DNA of 64,000 nt from Streptomyces mobaraensis (GTDB lineage: Bacteria; Actinomycetota; Actinomycetes; Streptomycetales; Streptomycetaceae): contig NZ_CP083590.1 of NCBI RefSeq assembly GCF_020099395.1, positions 7,502,001 to 7,566,000 on the forward strand. The letters are read 5' to 3'. The notes beneath the pieces are model-generated. The model did no database searches and was not told the DNA's origin. It saw only the letters and a list, made by a program, of their open reading frames with translations. A program made the translations under genes and the position numbers. How positions within the stretch are numbered: the stretch's first letter is position 1; each line of letters begins with the position of its first letter. Shown here piece after piece: positions 26,334-35,087 of this stretch.

Positions 26334-26708
26334 TCAGCACGTCATGGTCCAGGTGTGGGAACCGCCCCTGTCGTTCGCGTGACCGTTGTAGGCGACTTCC
26401 TGACCGGGGGCCAGGCACAGGGTGACGCCTCCCGTCAGCTCGCGCCCGTCGTAGATCTTGACGTGGTCCTTGACGCCGGGCCCGGAGACGCCGTGGTTCG
26501 CCCAGGAGGAGTCGTGGTTGTTCATGTCGCCCTCCCACCAGCGGTCGTCGCCGCTGTGCTCGATCTTCATGCCGGTGAAGTTCGCGTCCGTCCAGACGCA
26601 GAAGTAGCCGCGGCGGCACGACACCGCCGCCTGGGCGTCGGCCGACGTGGTCAGGGCGGCGCCGGCCGAGATCAGGACGGCGGCGAGGAGGGCGGACAGG
26701 CGCTTCAT
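26334..26708 (-). CDS. Secreted peptidase-inhibitor-I36-like protein
   Basis: A 124-residue preprotein. The signal peptide MKRLSALLAAVLISAGAALT ends near ADAQA-A, and the mature part has SCRRGYFCVWTDANFTG, the C-x-x-G-x-x-C-x-W/F pattern of I36/SMPI-like crystallin folds, with further cysteines near the end (TLCLAPG, TMTC). It is probably extracellular and may inhibit metalloproteases. ATG 26708 overlaps the upstream lipoprotein stop (ATGA), so the two are translationally coupled. Confidence 0.8.
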   Translation of the reverse strand: MKRLSALLAAVLISAGAALTTSADAQAAVSCRRGYFCVWTDANFTGMKIEHSGDDRWWEGDMNNHDSSWANHGVSGPGVKDHVKIYDGRELTGGVTLCLAPGQEVAYNGHANDRGGSHTWTMTC

Positions 26709-27250
26709 TGTTGGGGTTCTCCCGTCGGTGGTGGGGTGTCGAGCACGGTGGCGGCCGCGGTGAGGGCACGCGCGCGCATCCGCCGCCAGTCGGCGATCTC
26801 CGTGCGGTGCCGGTCGCGGACCTCGGCGAGGCTGCGGTGGATGCGGTCGGCCTCGGGCTTCAGGTTGTCGACGATCACGGATGCCCGGAACCAGCGGGGC
26901 TGGTCACCGTAGAGGCGCCGCTGGGCGGCGGCCAGGCAGCCGTCGCTGTGCGCGCGGACGACGTAGCCGGTGGGCAGGGTGACGGACAGCTCCGTCCGGC
27001 CCGCGCCGAAGAGCGCGTCGGTGACTCGCCGCTCTTCGGTGGCTGACTGCGAACTCTGCGCGCTGATCTGTGGGTTGAGTCCCTGCCGGGCGAGGCACGC
27101 GTCCGTGAGGCGCTGGGTGGCCGCCTTGATGACGTCATCGGGAGTGGCCGGGCGGGGCTGCTGCCGGCTCGCACAGCCGGCCAGGGCGACGGCCGGCAGC
27201 ACGAGCCCGGTGACAAACGAGGCGGCGGCCCGGGGGCGGGCCTTCGGCAT
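26705..27250 (-). CDS. Lipoprotein of unknown function
   Basis: A 181-residue preprotein. The signal peptide ends in the lipobox PAVALAGC, giving a lipidated Cys at about residue 29. The mature region has two cysteines (TDACLARQG and SDGCLAAAQ) that may pair and a long C-terminal helix (RIHRSLAEVRDRHRTEIADW). No family is recognised. It precedes and overlaps the I36-like gene and may present or hold the secreted partner at the membrane, which is inference. ATG 27250 has no obvious ribosome-binding site. Confidence 0.72.
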   Translation of the reverse strand: MPKARPRAAASFVTGLVLPAVALAGCASRQQPRPATPDDVIKAATQRLTDACLARQGLNPQISAQSSQSATEERRVTDALFGAGRTELSVTLPTGYVVRAHSDGCLAAAQRRLYGDQPRWFRASVIVDNLKPEADRIHRSLAEVRDRHRTEIADWRRMRARALTAAATVLDTPPPTGEPQQ

Positions 27251-27349
27251 ACGGAGGCGCGTCACCGCTGCCGTCCGGCCGTGCGGCCCATGGCGGTTGG
27301 CCGTTCCGGAACGGTGAGGAGTGGGCTCATACGGATGCTCCGGGGGACG

Positions 27350-27372
27350 GTGATCAATGGGTGCACGATCAC
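27350..27372. promoter_or_regulatory. Inverted repeat upstream of the lipoprotein operon
   Basis: GTGATC (27350-27355) and GATCAC (27367-27372) form a six-base inverted repeat around 11 bases, about 100 bases before the lipoprotein start. It could be an operator, but no regulator is encoded next to it. Confidence 0.3.
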
Positions 27373-27561
27373 TCTCTCCACCGTTCGCTCGGCCATGCAC
27401 CCCATGCGCCGTACCACCCGAAAAGGTGACTATAGGGGTTCGCCGGGAGGGGATTTGCCGGCAGCCGGGTGCGCTCCTCGAAGCTCTCGTCGGCCCGTCT
27501 GGAGACGTCGGCGTACGTTCCGAGGCGCACGCGACCGTCGCCGCACCGGCGGTGGCCCCCG

Positions 27562-28110
27562 ATGATGAGAAACGTGACCGACCTTCAGCACCTGCGTACC
27601 GTCGCACTCACCGGTGAGGAGAGCACGGAGGCCGACGATCTGTCGCACACCCTGGCCGACGTGCCGCTCGACCCCACCGTGGAACTGCTGCACCGCACCC
27701 GGCTCGCCGCGCAGCAACTGCCGCCGCGCATCCGCGCCGAGCTGACCGGCATGCGGCTCCGCGACAGCCCCCGCGCCCTCGTCGTCACGGGCTTCGGCGT
27801 TGACGACGAACGGATCGGACCGACCCCCACGACCCGTCCCGCCCCGGATCCGGAGCGGACCCGGCACCAGGAGCCGCTGCTCCTGCTGCACGCGGCCCTG
27901 CTCGGTGAGGCGTTCGGCTGGGCGACCCAGCAGAACGGCCGGATCGTCCACGACGTGCTGCCCGTTCCCGGCGAGGAAACCGCGCAGATGGGCTCCAGCA
28001 GCGAGGCCGAGCCGCTGTGGCACACCGAGGACGCGTTCCACCCGCCGCGCTGCGACTACGTGGGCCTGCTGTGCCCGCGCAACCACCAGCGTGCCGCGAC
28101 CTGCGCCGCT
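27562..28110 (+). pseudogene. Truncated VioC/AsnO-like Fe(II)/2OG oxygenase
   Basis: The frame from ATG 27562 codes ~180 residues typical of clavaminate-synthase-like amino-acid beta-hydroxylases: an N-terminal helical region, LLLLHAALLGEAFGWATQQ, then GSSSEAEPLWHTEDAFHP with the HxE iron-binding pair (His-Thr-Glu) and DYVGLLCPRN. After RNHQRAATC the homology ends and the frame becomes Arg/Pro-rich. The distal His and the 2OG-binding Arg (expected ~100 residues later) are absent, so the enzyme cannot be active. Full-length relatives are about 330-350 residues. Confidence 0.75.
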
Positions 28111-28290
28111 CCCGGTCCGCGCGCCGGTCGGCCACCTCACTGCTGGTGTGAGGGACGGCCGGCCTGGACCTCCCGCGCATCCGCCGCCGGGCCACGGCGG
28201 CCGGTTCGCCGGGCCTGCCCCCCGGCCACCCTGCCGGGGTACGAACCGGTGGCGAGCGCCGCTCCACCGCCCCGGCGGTCTTCGCGAGGC

Positions 28291-28632
28291 TCAGCGCGAC
28301 GCGAGGTCGGCGAAGAACGCGGCCCCGGTGCCCAGGACGAGGAGCTGGAACGCGCCGGCGACGGGACGCCGGAGCGCGAGGAGGCCGCCGCCCGTGACCA
28401 CCGCACCACCGGCCAGGACCCACATCGCCTGGCGTGCGACCCCCGGCGCCTCCGGCGCGTTGGGAGTGTCGTAACCGTCCGCCCACGCGGTGATCCCGTA
28501 GCCGTAGAAGAACCAGGCCATCACCATCAGGTCCAGGAGCAGCAACGCCAGGCTGAGCCCGATCTCCTGCCCTATCGACGGTCTGGCGCGCCCCGCGTCT
28601 CCCGTCGCCGTGTGCTTCGTCGTTCCGCTCAT
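28291..28632 (-). CDS. Small membrane protein (DUF6234-like)
   Basis: A 113-residue protein with a short polar N-terminus and three hydrophobic helices: LSLALLLLDLMVMAWFFYGY, MWVLAGGAVVTGGGLLAL and AFQLLVLGTGAAFFADL. It resembles the streptomycete DUF6234 family, for which no function is known. The start is ATG 28632 without a clear ribosome-binding site. It lies on the minus strand just beyond the truncated oxygenase. Confidence 0.62.
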   Translation of the reverse strand: MSGTTKHTATGDAGRARPSIGQEIGLSLALLLLDLMVMAWFFYGYGITAWADGYDTPNAPEAPGVARQAMWVLAGGAVVTGGGLLALRRPVAGAFQLLVLGTGAAFFADLASR

Positions 28633-29018
28633 GCGGCACAGTCTGCCGATTCCGCGGGAGCCGGGCCTGAGTACGGGTACTCAGGTCCGTACGGCGACAG
28701 CACGGCCGCGGGCCGTGCGTCCGGCGCGCGGTGCCGACCGCGCCCGGGTGCGCCGGCGGCCGGCCGGTGATCGCCGTCGTGATTCCGCGGCGCTGCGGGC
28801 ACGTCCGGTCAGCTCGGCGGTCCGTGGGCGAGGGCGCGGTCGACCGCTTGTCGGGCCTGGTCCGGAGGGAGGCCGGCTTTCGCCTTGTGCGTCAGTGACG
28901 TGCGCATCCGGGAGTCGAGGTTGGCGCCGCCGTCCGTGCGCGACGACGCTCCGGCTCCCGGAGGGGCCCGGCCGGCGAGCCCCTCCGGGAGCCGCTCATC
29001 GGCAACGCGCCGGGAGCG
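28633..29018. other. Intergenic region with a possible short coding remnant
   Basis: About 385 bases. On the minus strand near 28810-28950 a short frame ends with LTHKAKAGLPPDQARQAVDR and ALAHGPPS, which has protein-like composition but no start and no recognised family. Otherwise no gene or RNA is supported. Confidence 0.35.
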
Positions 29019-29522
29019 TCAGCTGCAGCTCGAGTACGGATGGTTGTCGGTGGTGCTCACGCCGCCGTAGGAGAAGTTCCACGTCGAGGTCTGCCCGGAG
29101 CACGAGTGCCCATAGGCGGTGAAGTTCCAGTTGCCCTTGTATTCCCGGGTGTTCGACACGTTCGTCACCGGGATGTACCCGGCGTCGAACCAGTACGAGC
29201 CGTTGTTCAGCACCGGTTTGTTCTGGTTCACTGCGTAGTTGGAGCTGGACTTCACATCGACCTGGCCGAAGCGCCAGTTGTTGACGTAGTTGGTGTTCCA
29301 CAGGTTGACCTCGGTGTAGGCACCGCTGCAGTTCCATCCGAGGTAGAACTGGCCGATGGTCTGCGAGCCCACCTTGATGCTCTGGATGGCCCCGAGCACC
29401 TGGCCGTTCGACGGGCAGCCCGCCGCTTGGGCGGATCCGGTCCCGGCGGTGGTGAACGTGAGGCCGGCCGCGGCGACGGCGAGTGCGGCCGAGGCCGTAC
29501 GTATACGGGATGGCATTCGCAT
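29019..29522 (-). CDS. Small secreted protein of unknown function
   Basis: A 167-residue preprotein with an AGGGGGAATC leader before ATG 29522. The signal peptide (SRIRTASAALAVAAAGLTF) is cleaved near GSAQA-AG. The mature part is rich in Asn, Trp, Tyr and Ser with four cysteines (GCPSNG, WNCSGA, HSCSGQ, YSSCS), suggesting two disulfides and a beta-rich fold. No known domain is recognised. It is one of several small extracellular proteins in this segment. Confidence 0.78.
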   Translation of the reverse strand: MRMPSRIRTASAALAVAAAGLTFTTAGTGSAQAAGCPSNGQVLGAIQSIKVGSQTIGQFYLGWNCSGAYTEVNLWNTNYVNNWRFGQVDVKSSSNYAVNQNKPVLNNGSYWFDAGYIPVTNVSNTREYKGNWNFTAYGHSCSGQTSTWNFSYGGVSTTDNHPYSSCS

Positions 29523-29874
29523 GATTCCCCCTGAGGTCATTGAGTCGACCGACGCTCCTTGTTTGGCATGCTCATGCTGCCACCGGGTTTGTGGCTGACC
29601 TAGGGCCGTTCCCGGCCATCCGGCGGCGGGTTCCGTCGCCGGGTCGTCAAGGTCGTGACGTCTCAGAGGGAGCCTGCGAACTGCCGGTCGGGGCCGGGCC
29701 CCTCGCCGTGCATCTCCTCGGCGTCCGCGTGCGCGTCCGGTACGCCTGGGGCCACTGGGCGGTGCCCCGCCCCTTCGGGGAGGGCCGAGGTCGACGGCCC
29801 GTATCAGCGCTGGGCCACCGTCCGAGACCGGAGCGGGGCGGAAGCCGTCTGCCGCTTCAGCCGCTGATCCCGGC
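29523..29874. other. Intergenic region
   Basis: About 350 bases upstream of the secreted-protein gene, so it must contain its promoter. Plus-strand frames near 29655-29867 code only Arg/Pro/Gly-rich peptide and give no recognisable protein. Confidence 0.35.
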
Positions 29875-29904
29875 AAGGCGGAGGTCGACGTCGACCTCCG
29901 CCTT
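29875..29904. terminator. Perfect 30-base palindrome
   Basis: AAGGCGGAGGTCGAC (29875-29889) and GTCGACCTCCGCCTT (29890-29904) are exact reverse complements with no spacer. It lies downstream of the RICIN remnant on the minus strand and upstream of the 29019 gene. A terminator hairpin is most likely, although a dimeric operator is possible. Confidence 0.55.
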
Positions 29905-29940
29905 CCACGGCCCGGGCCAGGCCGACCAGGAGCGGTGCCA

Positions 29941-29969
29941 CCGCCGCGCCGCGCCGCGTGGCGCGGCGG
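29941..29969. terminator. GC-rich hairpin after the RICIN remnant
   Basis: CCGCCGCGCC (29941-29950) pairs with GGCGCGGCGG (29960-29969) around a nine-base loop, 16 bases beyond the RICIN stop on the minus strand. Confidence 0.55.
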
Positions 29970-29984
29970 GGCTCGATACGGGCG

Positions 29985-30450
29985 TCAGTTCGAGGCGAAC
30001 GGTATGTACCACTTCATGTAGGAGTTGGAGTCCGAGAAGTCGCTGGTGTACACGTTGCCCTTCATGTTGGAGTCCAGCGCCCGCTTGTTCTGGTGGTTGA
30101 TCAGCGCGGAGACGTCGGCCGTCAGGTAGTGCTGCTCCCACAACTGCCGGGGGTTTTCGGAGTCGCAGGCTTTGGCGATGACGCGGTCACTTCCGGTTCC
30201 CCCGCCCGTGAGGCAGAGGCCGGTCTTGCTGTTCTGCAGCATCAGGCGCTTGCCGGAGGTGTGGACGAATCAGCGCTGGTAGGGGTTGTTCGCGCCGCAG
30301 CCGTTGCTGTTCCCTCTGGTGTAGACGGCTCCGCCGGTGTCGCTGTCGAGGCAGTACCCGGTCTGCCAGTTGGTGAGCCCGCTGGTCGCGCCCTGGGCGG
30401 CCGCCGGGGTCTGCATGGCCGTGACGGTCATGCAGGCTGCGGCGAGCAGG
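29985..30450 (-). pseudogene. RICIN-type lectin gene with a nonsense codon
   Basis: Reading on the minus strand, GLTNWQTGYCLDSDTGGAVY is followed by CGANNPYQR, then TGA at 30270-30272 where the QxW Trp codon TGG is expected, and the same frame continues FVHTSGKRLMLQNSKTG, AKACDSENPRQLWEQ and ends at 29985. Apart from that one codon the beta-trefoil repeats are in frame. The 5' end is also damaged: the signal peptide (ALLAAACMTVTAMQTPAAAQ) runs into sequence shared with the AfsR-like remnant on the other strand. A secreted carbohydrate-binding protein was probably inactivated recently. Confidence 0.75.
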
Positions 30451-30451
30451 G

Positions 30452-31818
30452 CGCCGATCTGTCCTACCGGCAACTGGACGAGACCGCTCGCACCGTCTTC
30501 CGCCGCGCCGCTCTCGCGGACGGCCCCGACTTCAGCCCCCGGGCCGCCGCTCTCCTGGCCGGTCTGCCCCCGCGCCACGCCGCCCGGTATGCGCAGGACC
30601 TCACCGACGCCGGCCTCCTCCAGCCCCACCCCACCGCGGAGCGCTACCGCTTCCACGACCTCCTCCGCCTGTTCGCCACCGAGCGGTTGGACGAGGAAGA
30701 CACACCCGCCGACATCTCCCTCGCGCGCACCCGCACCGACACCTGGATGCTGCGCCGGGCCACCGCCGCCGCACGGCTCTTCACCATCGACCACCGCCCC
30801 GACGGTTCCGACGACGACGCCGGCGGCGGCCCCGACCCGGCCACCGCGCCGGTCGACCGTGACCAGGCCCACGCCTGGCTGGAGGCCGAACGGGCCCAGT
30901 GGCTCGCCGCCCTGCGCCGGGCCCAGACGGCCGGCCGTCACCGGCAGGTCGTCGACACCGCCGAGGCGATGCACTGGTTCTCCGACCGCCCCTCGCACTG
31001 GGAGCTGTGGACGGAGGTCTCCGAGCGCGCCGTCGGCTTTGCCCGGCTCTGAACAGCAGGCGCGACGAAACCGCCTCGACTACCTCGCCTGGGCCTACAG
31101 CACCTGCCTCCACGACCACACCACCGCACTGAGCACCGCGCGGACGGCCCTGGCCCCCGCCCGTGAGATCGACGACCAGCTCCAGGCCGGCTGGGCCCTC
31201 AACTACGCGGCCGTGGCCCTCAACAGGCTTGGACGGACCGACGAAGGCATCGCCCACCTCCACCAAGGCGCCGACTGCCTCAGCCGGCAGACCGGCGCGC
31301 AGAGCCGCCTCGCCGAACCTTCCGCTCTCAACTCCCTCGGCCGGCTCCTGCGCCGGACCGGCCGCCCGGACGAGGCACTGACCGTCCACCGGCGCAGCGA
31401 GGCCCTGTTCCGCGCCGGCATCCCGGGCAAGGCCGGTGCCGACGACGGGCACGGCCACGGCGACACCGACCACCACACCGGTGAACGCCGGATCGGACGC
31501 CTGGTCGGGCCCGACGAATGCACCGCGGGCAACATCTGCTTCTGGTCCGAACGCGGCTTCCGCGGCCAGAAGACCGTCTACAAGTCGGCCCTCGTGGAAT
31601 GCACCCGCATCGTCAAGCCCTCCGCCGGCGATCCCGCACGCTTGATGACCGCCCGCTCGGTGAAGAACCGCACCGACCGCACCGTCGTCATCGGCTACAA
31701 CGACTCGCTCTGCCTGATCCCCAGCAGCATCACCCTTTCCCAGACCCCCCTTCACCTCGCCCCGCTGTCGGACAACGCCGATCTCGGTCCGGGTATCCGT
31801 TACATCCGTTCCACCTGA
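30452..31818 (+). pseudogene. Chimera of AfsR-like NB-ARC/TPR and I36-like protein remnants
   Basis: The first part reads LSYRQLDETARTVFRRAALA, then RYRFHDLLRLFATERL, the post-NB-ARC region of AfsR/SARP regulators. It stops at 31050, but the next frame continues EQQARRNRLDYLAWAYS and TPR-like helices, so a single-base frameshift separates them. After ~31420 the TPR frame runs without a stop into ECTAGNICFWSERGFRGQ, an I36-like extracellular domain with later Cys residues, ending at 31818. The NB-ARC P-loop and DNA-binding domain are absent. This is a fusion of two broken genes, not a functional regulator. Confidence 0.65.
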
Positions 31819-31969
31819 CCGGCAGGCCGGTCGAAACGCGCCTTGGGCTGGGTCGCTGCCCTGGACAATCGCGGGATAATCGCGTCAGGGCTTGGGCGGT
31901 TCGCGGGACCCGAACCGGACTCCGTACGACACTTCGAGGTCAGGCGCCGTTGCCATAGGTGCGGCGCGG

Positions 31970-32317
31970 TCAGTCGTGGAGCTTGTGCAACCACAGCCCC
32001 ACGCCTACGCCGTTGCCGGTGAGGACGCACACGTGGTTGTCGAACTTGCCCCGGTCCGCGTTTACGGCGTTGGTGCCCGCCTTGTTGCAGTTGTCGTACG
32101 TCCAGTACCAGGTCTGGTACTCCCAGCAAGGGACCGTGTTGTTGTTGTCCGAGCAACTCGGCGCGGGCTCATTGTCGAAGGGCCGCGCCGGGGCGGCCGC
32201 CGTCGCCGGAGGGTGGCTGTCGGCGGCCGCATGGGCTGTCGTTGCGCCGATGCCGAGGCCGCTGATCACAGCGGCTGCGGATGCCGTACAGGCTGCCACG
32301 CGTGCCCACATTCTCAT
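31970..32317 (-). CDS. Small secreted protein of unknown function
   Basis: A 115-residue preprotein; AAGGGG lies eight bases before ATG 32317. The signal peptide MRMWARVAACTASAAAVISG ends near TTAHA-AA. The mature region has a Pro/Ala linker, then four cysteines (SCSDNNN, PCWEYQ, NCNKAG, VCVLTG) and several aromatics, and ends LWLHKLHD. No family is recognised. It is the third small Cys-containing exported protein within 6 kb. Confidence 0.72.
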   Translation of the reverse strand: MRMWARVAACTASAAAVISGLGIGATTAHAAADSHPPATAAAPARPFDNEPAPSCSDNNNTVPCWEYQTWYWTYDNCNKAGTNAVNADRGKFDNHVCVLTGNGVGVGLWLHKLHD

Positions 32318-33073
32318 CGTTTCGCCCCTTCTCCCGGCTCCCGCCCATGGCAGGAACCCGTACCTCTCAGACCCCAAACGGGGACCTTGTCGTGGCTACC
32401 CAGAGGAAACGTTCCGCTACTCGCGTCATGCCTGCGGGTTCGCGAAATCGCGGCAGAACCGGGTGCATCAAGTGGTGGGGCGGGTCAACGGACCACGACG
32501 GATGTCCGTCGGTTCGGCAGCCAGGCCGGGCTGAGCGCCCTCTCGACAAGCCGCGAGGCCAGCGGTTTCGGAGCCACCGAGGAACTTCTGGGCCGGCCGT
32601 CGGTACGGTCGACGCGGCTGTCCGACCGTCCGGGCTCACCGCGGGTCAGAAGACGGGCGGTCTGGCGGCGAGGGTCAGCCGGGCCACGGTGCGTCGGCTC
32701 ATCGGCGTTCTGGCGCCGGGAGTCCGTCACTATGTCGCCGCCCACGCCCACGCCCAGGCCCCAGCCCCCGAGGCGGAGGCGCGCCTGGCGGTGCTCCTGC
32801 TCACTCTGCGGGCTGTGAAGGCCGGACCGGGAATGTCATGGGCCAGGGGCCACACCGGCTGGCTCCAAGACGATGCCGAGCAGGTGATTCCGTGACTCGT
32901 CGGGCCCGGCACCGCCGCAGGGATGATGGCCTCCTGTCCGAAGGCCGACCGCGATCACTGTCTCCGCACTGCTGTCCGGCCGGTCCCGCGCGTTCGTCTT
33001 CGGCAAGACCGCCGCGTTCCCCGACGAGGAACCCGACGCCACCGGCCGCTCGGGGGCGAAGGCCGCCCGAGTG
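32318..33073. other. Degenerate region with coding remnants
   Basis: About 755 bases with no intact gene. A plus-strand frame to 32895 includes ARVSRATVRRLIGVLAPGV and EARLAVLLLTLRAVKAGPG, which look like the helix-turn-helix part of some lost protein. Another frame directly upstream of the Fic-like gene (LSGRSRAFVFGKTAAFPDEE) might be the end of a lost antitoxin. Both are too short to assign. Confidence 0.35.
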
Positions 33074-33451
33074 ATGCCGCCCGAGCTCTCTATCGATGTG
33101 GCATGGCTTCTTGAGCAGCAGGCCGCGTTCCTTCCCAAGGCCCTTGAGGTGACCGGCTTTTCGGGGCTGGTCGCCGCGGTGGCCCGCCACAAGGTCAACG
33201 CTCCCAAGCCCGAGTACCTGCCCGACGCCTCGCGGCGTGCGGCCGCGCTGTTCCATGAGATCGTCAGCGTCCGCCCGCTGCTCGCGCGCAACCCCACCTT
33301 CGCCGCCCTCGGGGCGATCTCCTCCATGCAGGCCTCCGGCGAGGGACTCGCCGAACCCTACGGCGGCTTCATCGACCTCGCGCACGCCGTACGGGCCGGC
33401 CAAGCGGATGTGTTCACCTGCGCTGAACCGATCCGCCACTGGCGCGTCTGA
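33074..33451 (+). CDS. Degenerate Fic/Doc-like toxin
   Basis: A 125-residue protein with the layout of streptomycete Fic-family toxin components: LSIDVAWLLEQQAAFLPKAL, FSGLVAAVARHKVNAPKPEY, a helix DASRRAAALFHEIVSVRPLL, then ARNPTFAALGAISSMQASGE and the end RAGQADVFTCAEPIRHWRV. The canonical H-P-F-x-x-G-N-G/K-R motif is replaced by RPLLARNPT, so AMP or phosphate transfer is doubtful. The start is uncertain (GTG 33071 or ATG 33074), with no clear ribosome-binding site. No intact antitoxin precedes it. Confidence 0.55.
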   Translation: MPPELSIDVAWLLEQQAAFLPKALEVTGFSGLVAAVARHKVNAPKPEYLPDASRRAAALFHEIVSVRPLLARNPTFAALGAISSMQASGEGLAEPYGGFIDLAHAVRAGQADVFTCAEPIRHWRV

Positions 33452-33489
33452 TCGCGTCCGGGCCGGCGACATCGATTCTCCCGGGGACC

Positions 33490-34113
33490 TCAGACGTGGA
33501 GCTCCGGCGGGAAGCCGGTCCAGCGGAGCCCGGCGGGGAGGTGGCCGGTGTCGTTGAAGAGGAGAACCGCTGGGGGGCGGTCGGGTGTGTAGCGGATGAC
33601 GGTCAGAGCCGCGTTGGCATGATTGATGCCCAGCCATCGCCACTTCGGCGCGTCGAGCGCGGCCCGAACGAGCCAGCCGACAAGGAAGTTGTGGGTGACC
33701 ACCAGCTCGTGGCGCGGTTCGTCGCCGACGACAGGTCCGGTGAATTCCGCGAGTGCCGCCGCCGCGAGCTCGGGGCCCTGCTCGCGTTCCTCAGCCGTGA
33801 ACCGGTCCAGGAACTGGAGCCAGGCGTCGGCTGCCTCCGGCGGCAGCTCTTCGTGAGTAGGCAGGTAGGGGACGTAGTCGCCGGCCGCTTCGGAGCGACG
33901 GTGGGGAATGCCGTCGAGCCGTTCGCCGACCAGTCGGGCGGTCTGTTCGGCGCGGGCCAGAGGACCGTGGTGGATCGCCGACAGCGGAACCTCACGGAGC
34001 CGCTCTCCCAGCAAGGCGGCCTGGCGGCGGCCCACGTCGGTCAGTTGACTTTCGTCCGACGATGCCTCGGCGTGGCGAGTGAGGTAGAGGTAGCGAGCAG
34101 CCATACCGGGCAT
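33490..34113 (-). CDS. Histidine phosphatase family protein
   Basis: A 207-residue phosphoglycerate-mutase-like protein. The phospho-accepting motif is YLTRHAE, an RHA variant of RHG. IHHGPLARAEQTARLVGERL follows, and the second catalytic His is in VVTHNFLVGWLV. These cytosolic enzymes dephosphorylate small metabolites or proteins. ATG 34113 has AAGGA upstream; two further in-frame ATGs flank it. The gene is divergent from the truncated MFS gene. Confidence 0.83.
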   Translation of the reverse strand: MPGMAARYLYLTRHAEASSDESQLTDVGRRQAALLGERLREVPLSAIHHGPLARAEQTARLVGERLDGIPHRRSEAAGDYVPYLPTHEELPPEAADAWLQFLDRFTAEEREQGPELAAAALAEFTGPVVGDEPRHELVVTHNFLVGWLVRAALDAPKWRWLGINHANAALTVIRYTPDRPPAVLLFNDTGHLPAGLRWTGFPPELHV

Positions 34114-34175
34114 GGGCACATCCTTCAACGAAGTCGATCTTGCGGGCTCGTGGAAGGACGCCGACCGCCGGGGGC

Positions 34176-35033
34176 CGGTTCCAGGAACAGTGGGGCGGCC
34201 TGGTCCGCACGGCGATCGAGAGCAGCAAACTCCTCGCCCCCCTGATCGGCGCGGGCCTTTTCGCCGTGCTCGGCGGACCCGCCGTCGCTCTGCTGGACGT
34301 ACTGTCCTTCCTCCTGGGCGCCGCCGCCTTCAGCCTCCTCCGCGTGCGCGAACCCAACCCCGCCCACCGGCCACGTCGGAACTGGACCGCGGAGACCGCG
34401 GCAGGGGTCCGCTACCTGTGGGGGCATCCGACGCTGCGCTCCCTGGTTCTCGCGGCCGGCTGCGCGATGGCGGCATCGAGCCTCAGCGGCACGGCCACCT
34501 ACGCCCTCCTCGGCACCGGACTGCATCAGCCCGCGGCATTCGCCGGCGTCCTCAACTCCGTCCAAGGGATCGGGTCGGTCGCCGGCGGCCTGGCAGCCGG
34601 CGCGCTCCTGCGCCGCGTTCCGCCACACGTCCTGTCGGCCACCGGGGCCGTCCTCTTCGCCGTCGGCGCCCTGGCCCGGCTCACCACGCTCGTCCCCGCC
34701 GTACTGGGCGGCAGCCTGCTCATCGGCCTCGGACTGCCCTGGCCCCTCATCGGCGCACTGACCACAGCGCGGAAGGAAACGCCGGACGAACTCCTCGGCC
34801 GGGTGGCGGCCACGGCGAACACGCTGGTCTTCGCCCCGACCGGTCTCGCCCTCCTCGCGGGCACGGCCATGGTCGCGACCGTCGACTACCGGGTACAACT
34901 CGTCGTGGCAGGTGCGCTTGCCCCGTCGACAGCCCTGCTGTTGGCGATCAGCGGCCGTATCCCACGCGGGCGCGATCCGGCCGAGTCGAGCATGGATCAC
35001 CGCCGGCACGAAACCGATGGCGTGCACAGGTGA
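34176..35033 (+). pseudogene. MFS transporter lacking its N-terminal helices
   Basis: The frame codes about 280 residues that match the middle and end of MFS_3-type exporters: LVRTAIESSKLLAPLIGAGL, GPAVALLDVLSFLLGAAAF, VREP, YLWGHPTLRSLVL and helices 7-12. The first ~130-140 residues (helices 1-4 and motif A) are absent, and the frame opens directly after the histidine phosphatase start with no suitable start or ribosome-binding site. It is related in type to the intact exporter at 39423. Confidence 0.7.
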
Positions 35034-35087
35034 GCGGAGGCGGATGAGCCCCGAGCTCATTGACCCGCCGGACCCGCTTCTCCGTCG

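Noticed and set aside
32640..32895. A transposase or insertion-sequence helix-turn-helix
   Set aside because: The short VSRATVRRLIG frame resembles many helix-turn-helix segments; no terminal repeats, DDE motif or target duplication was found.
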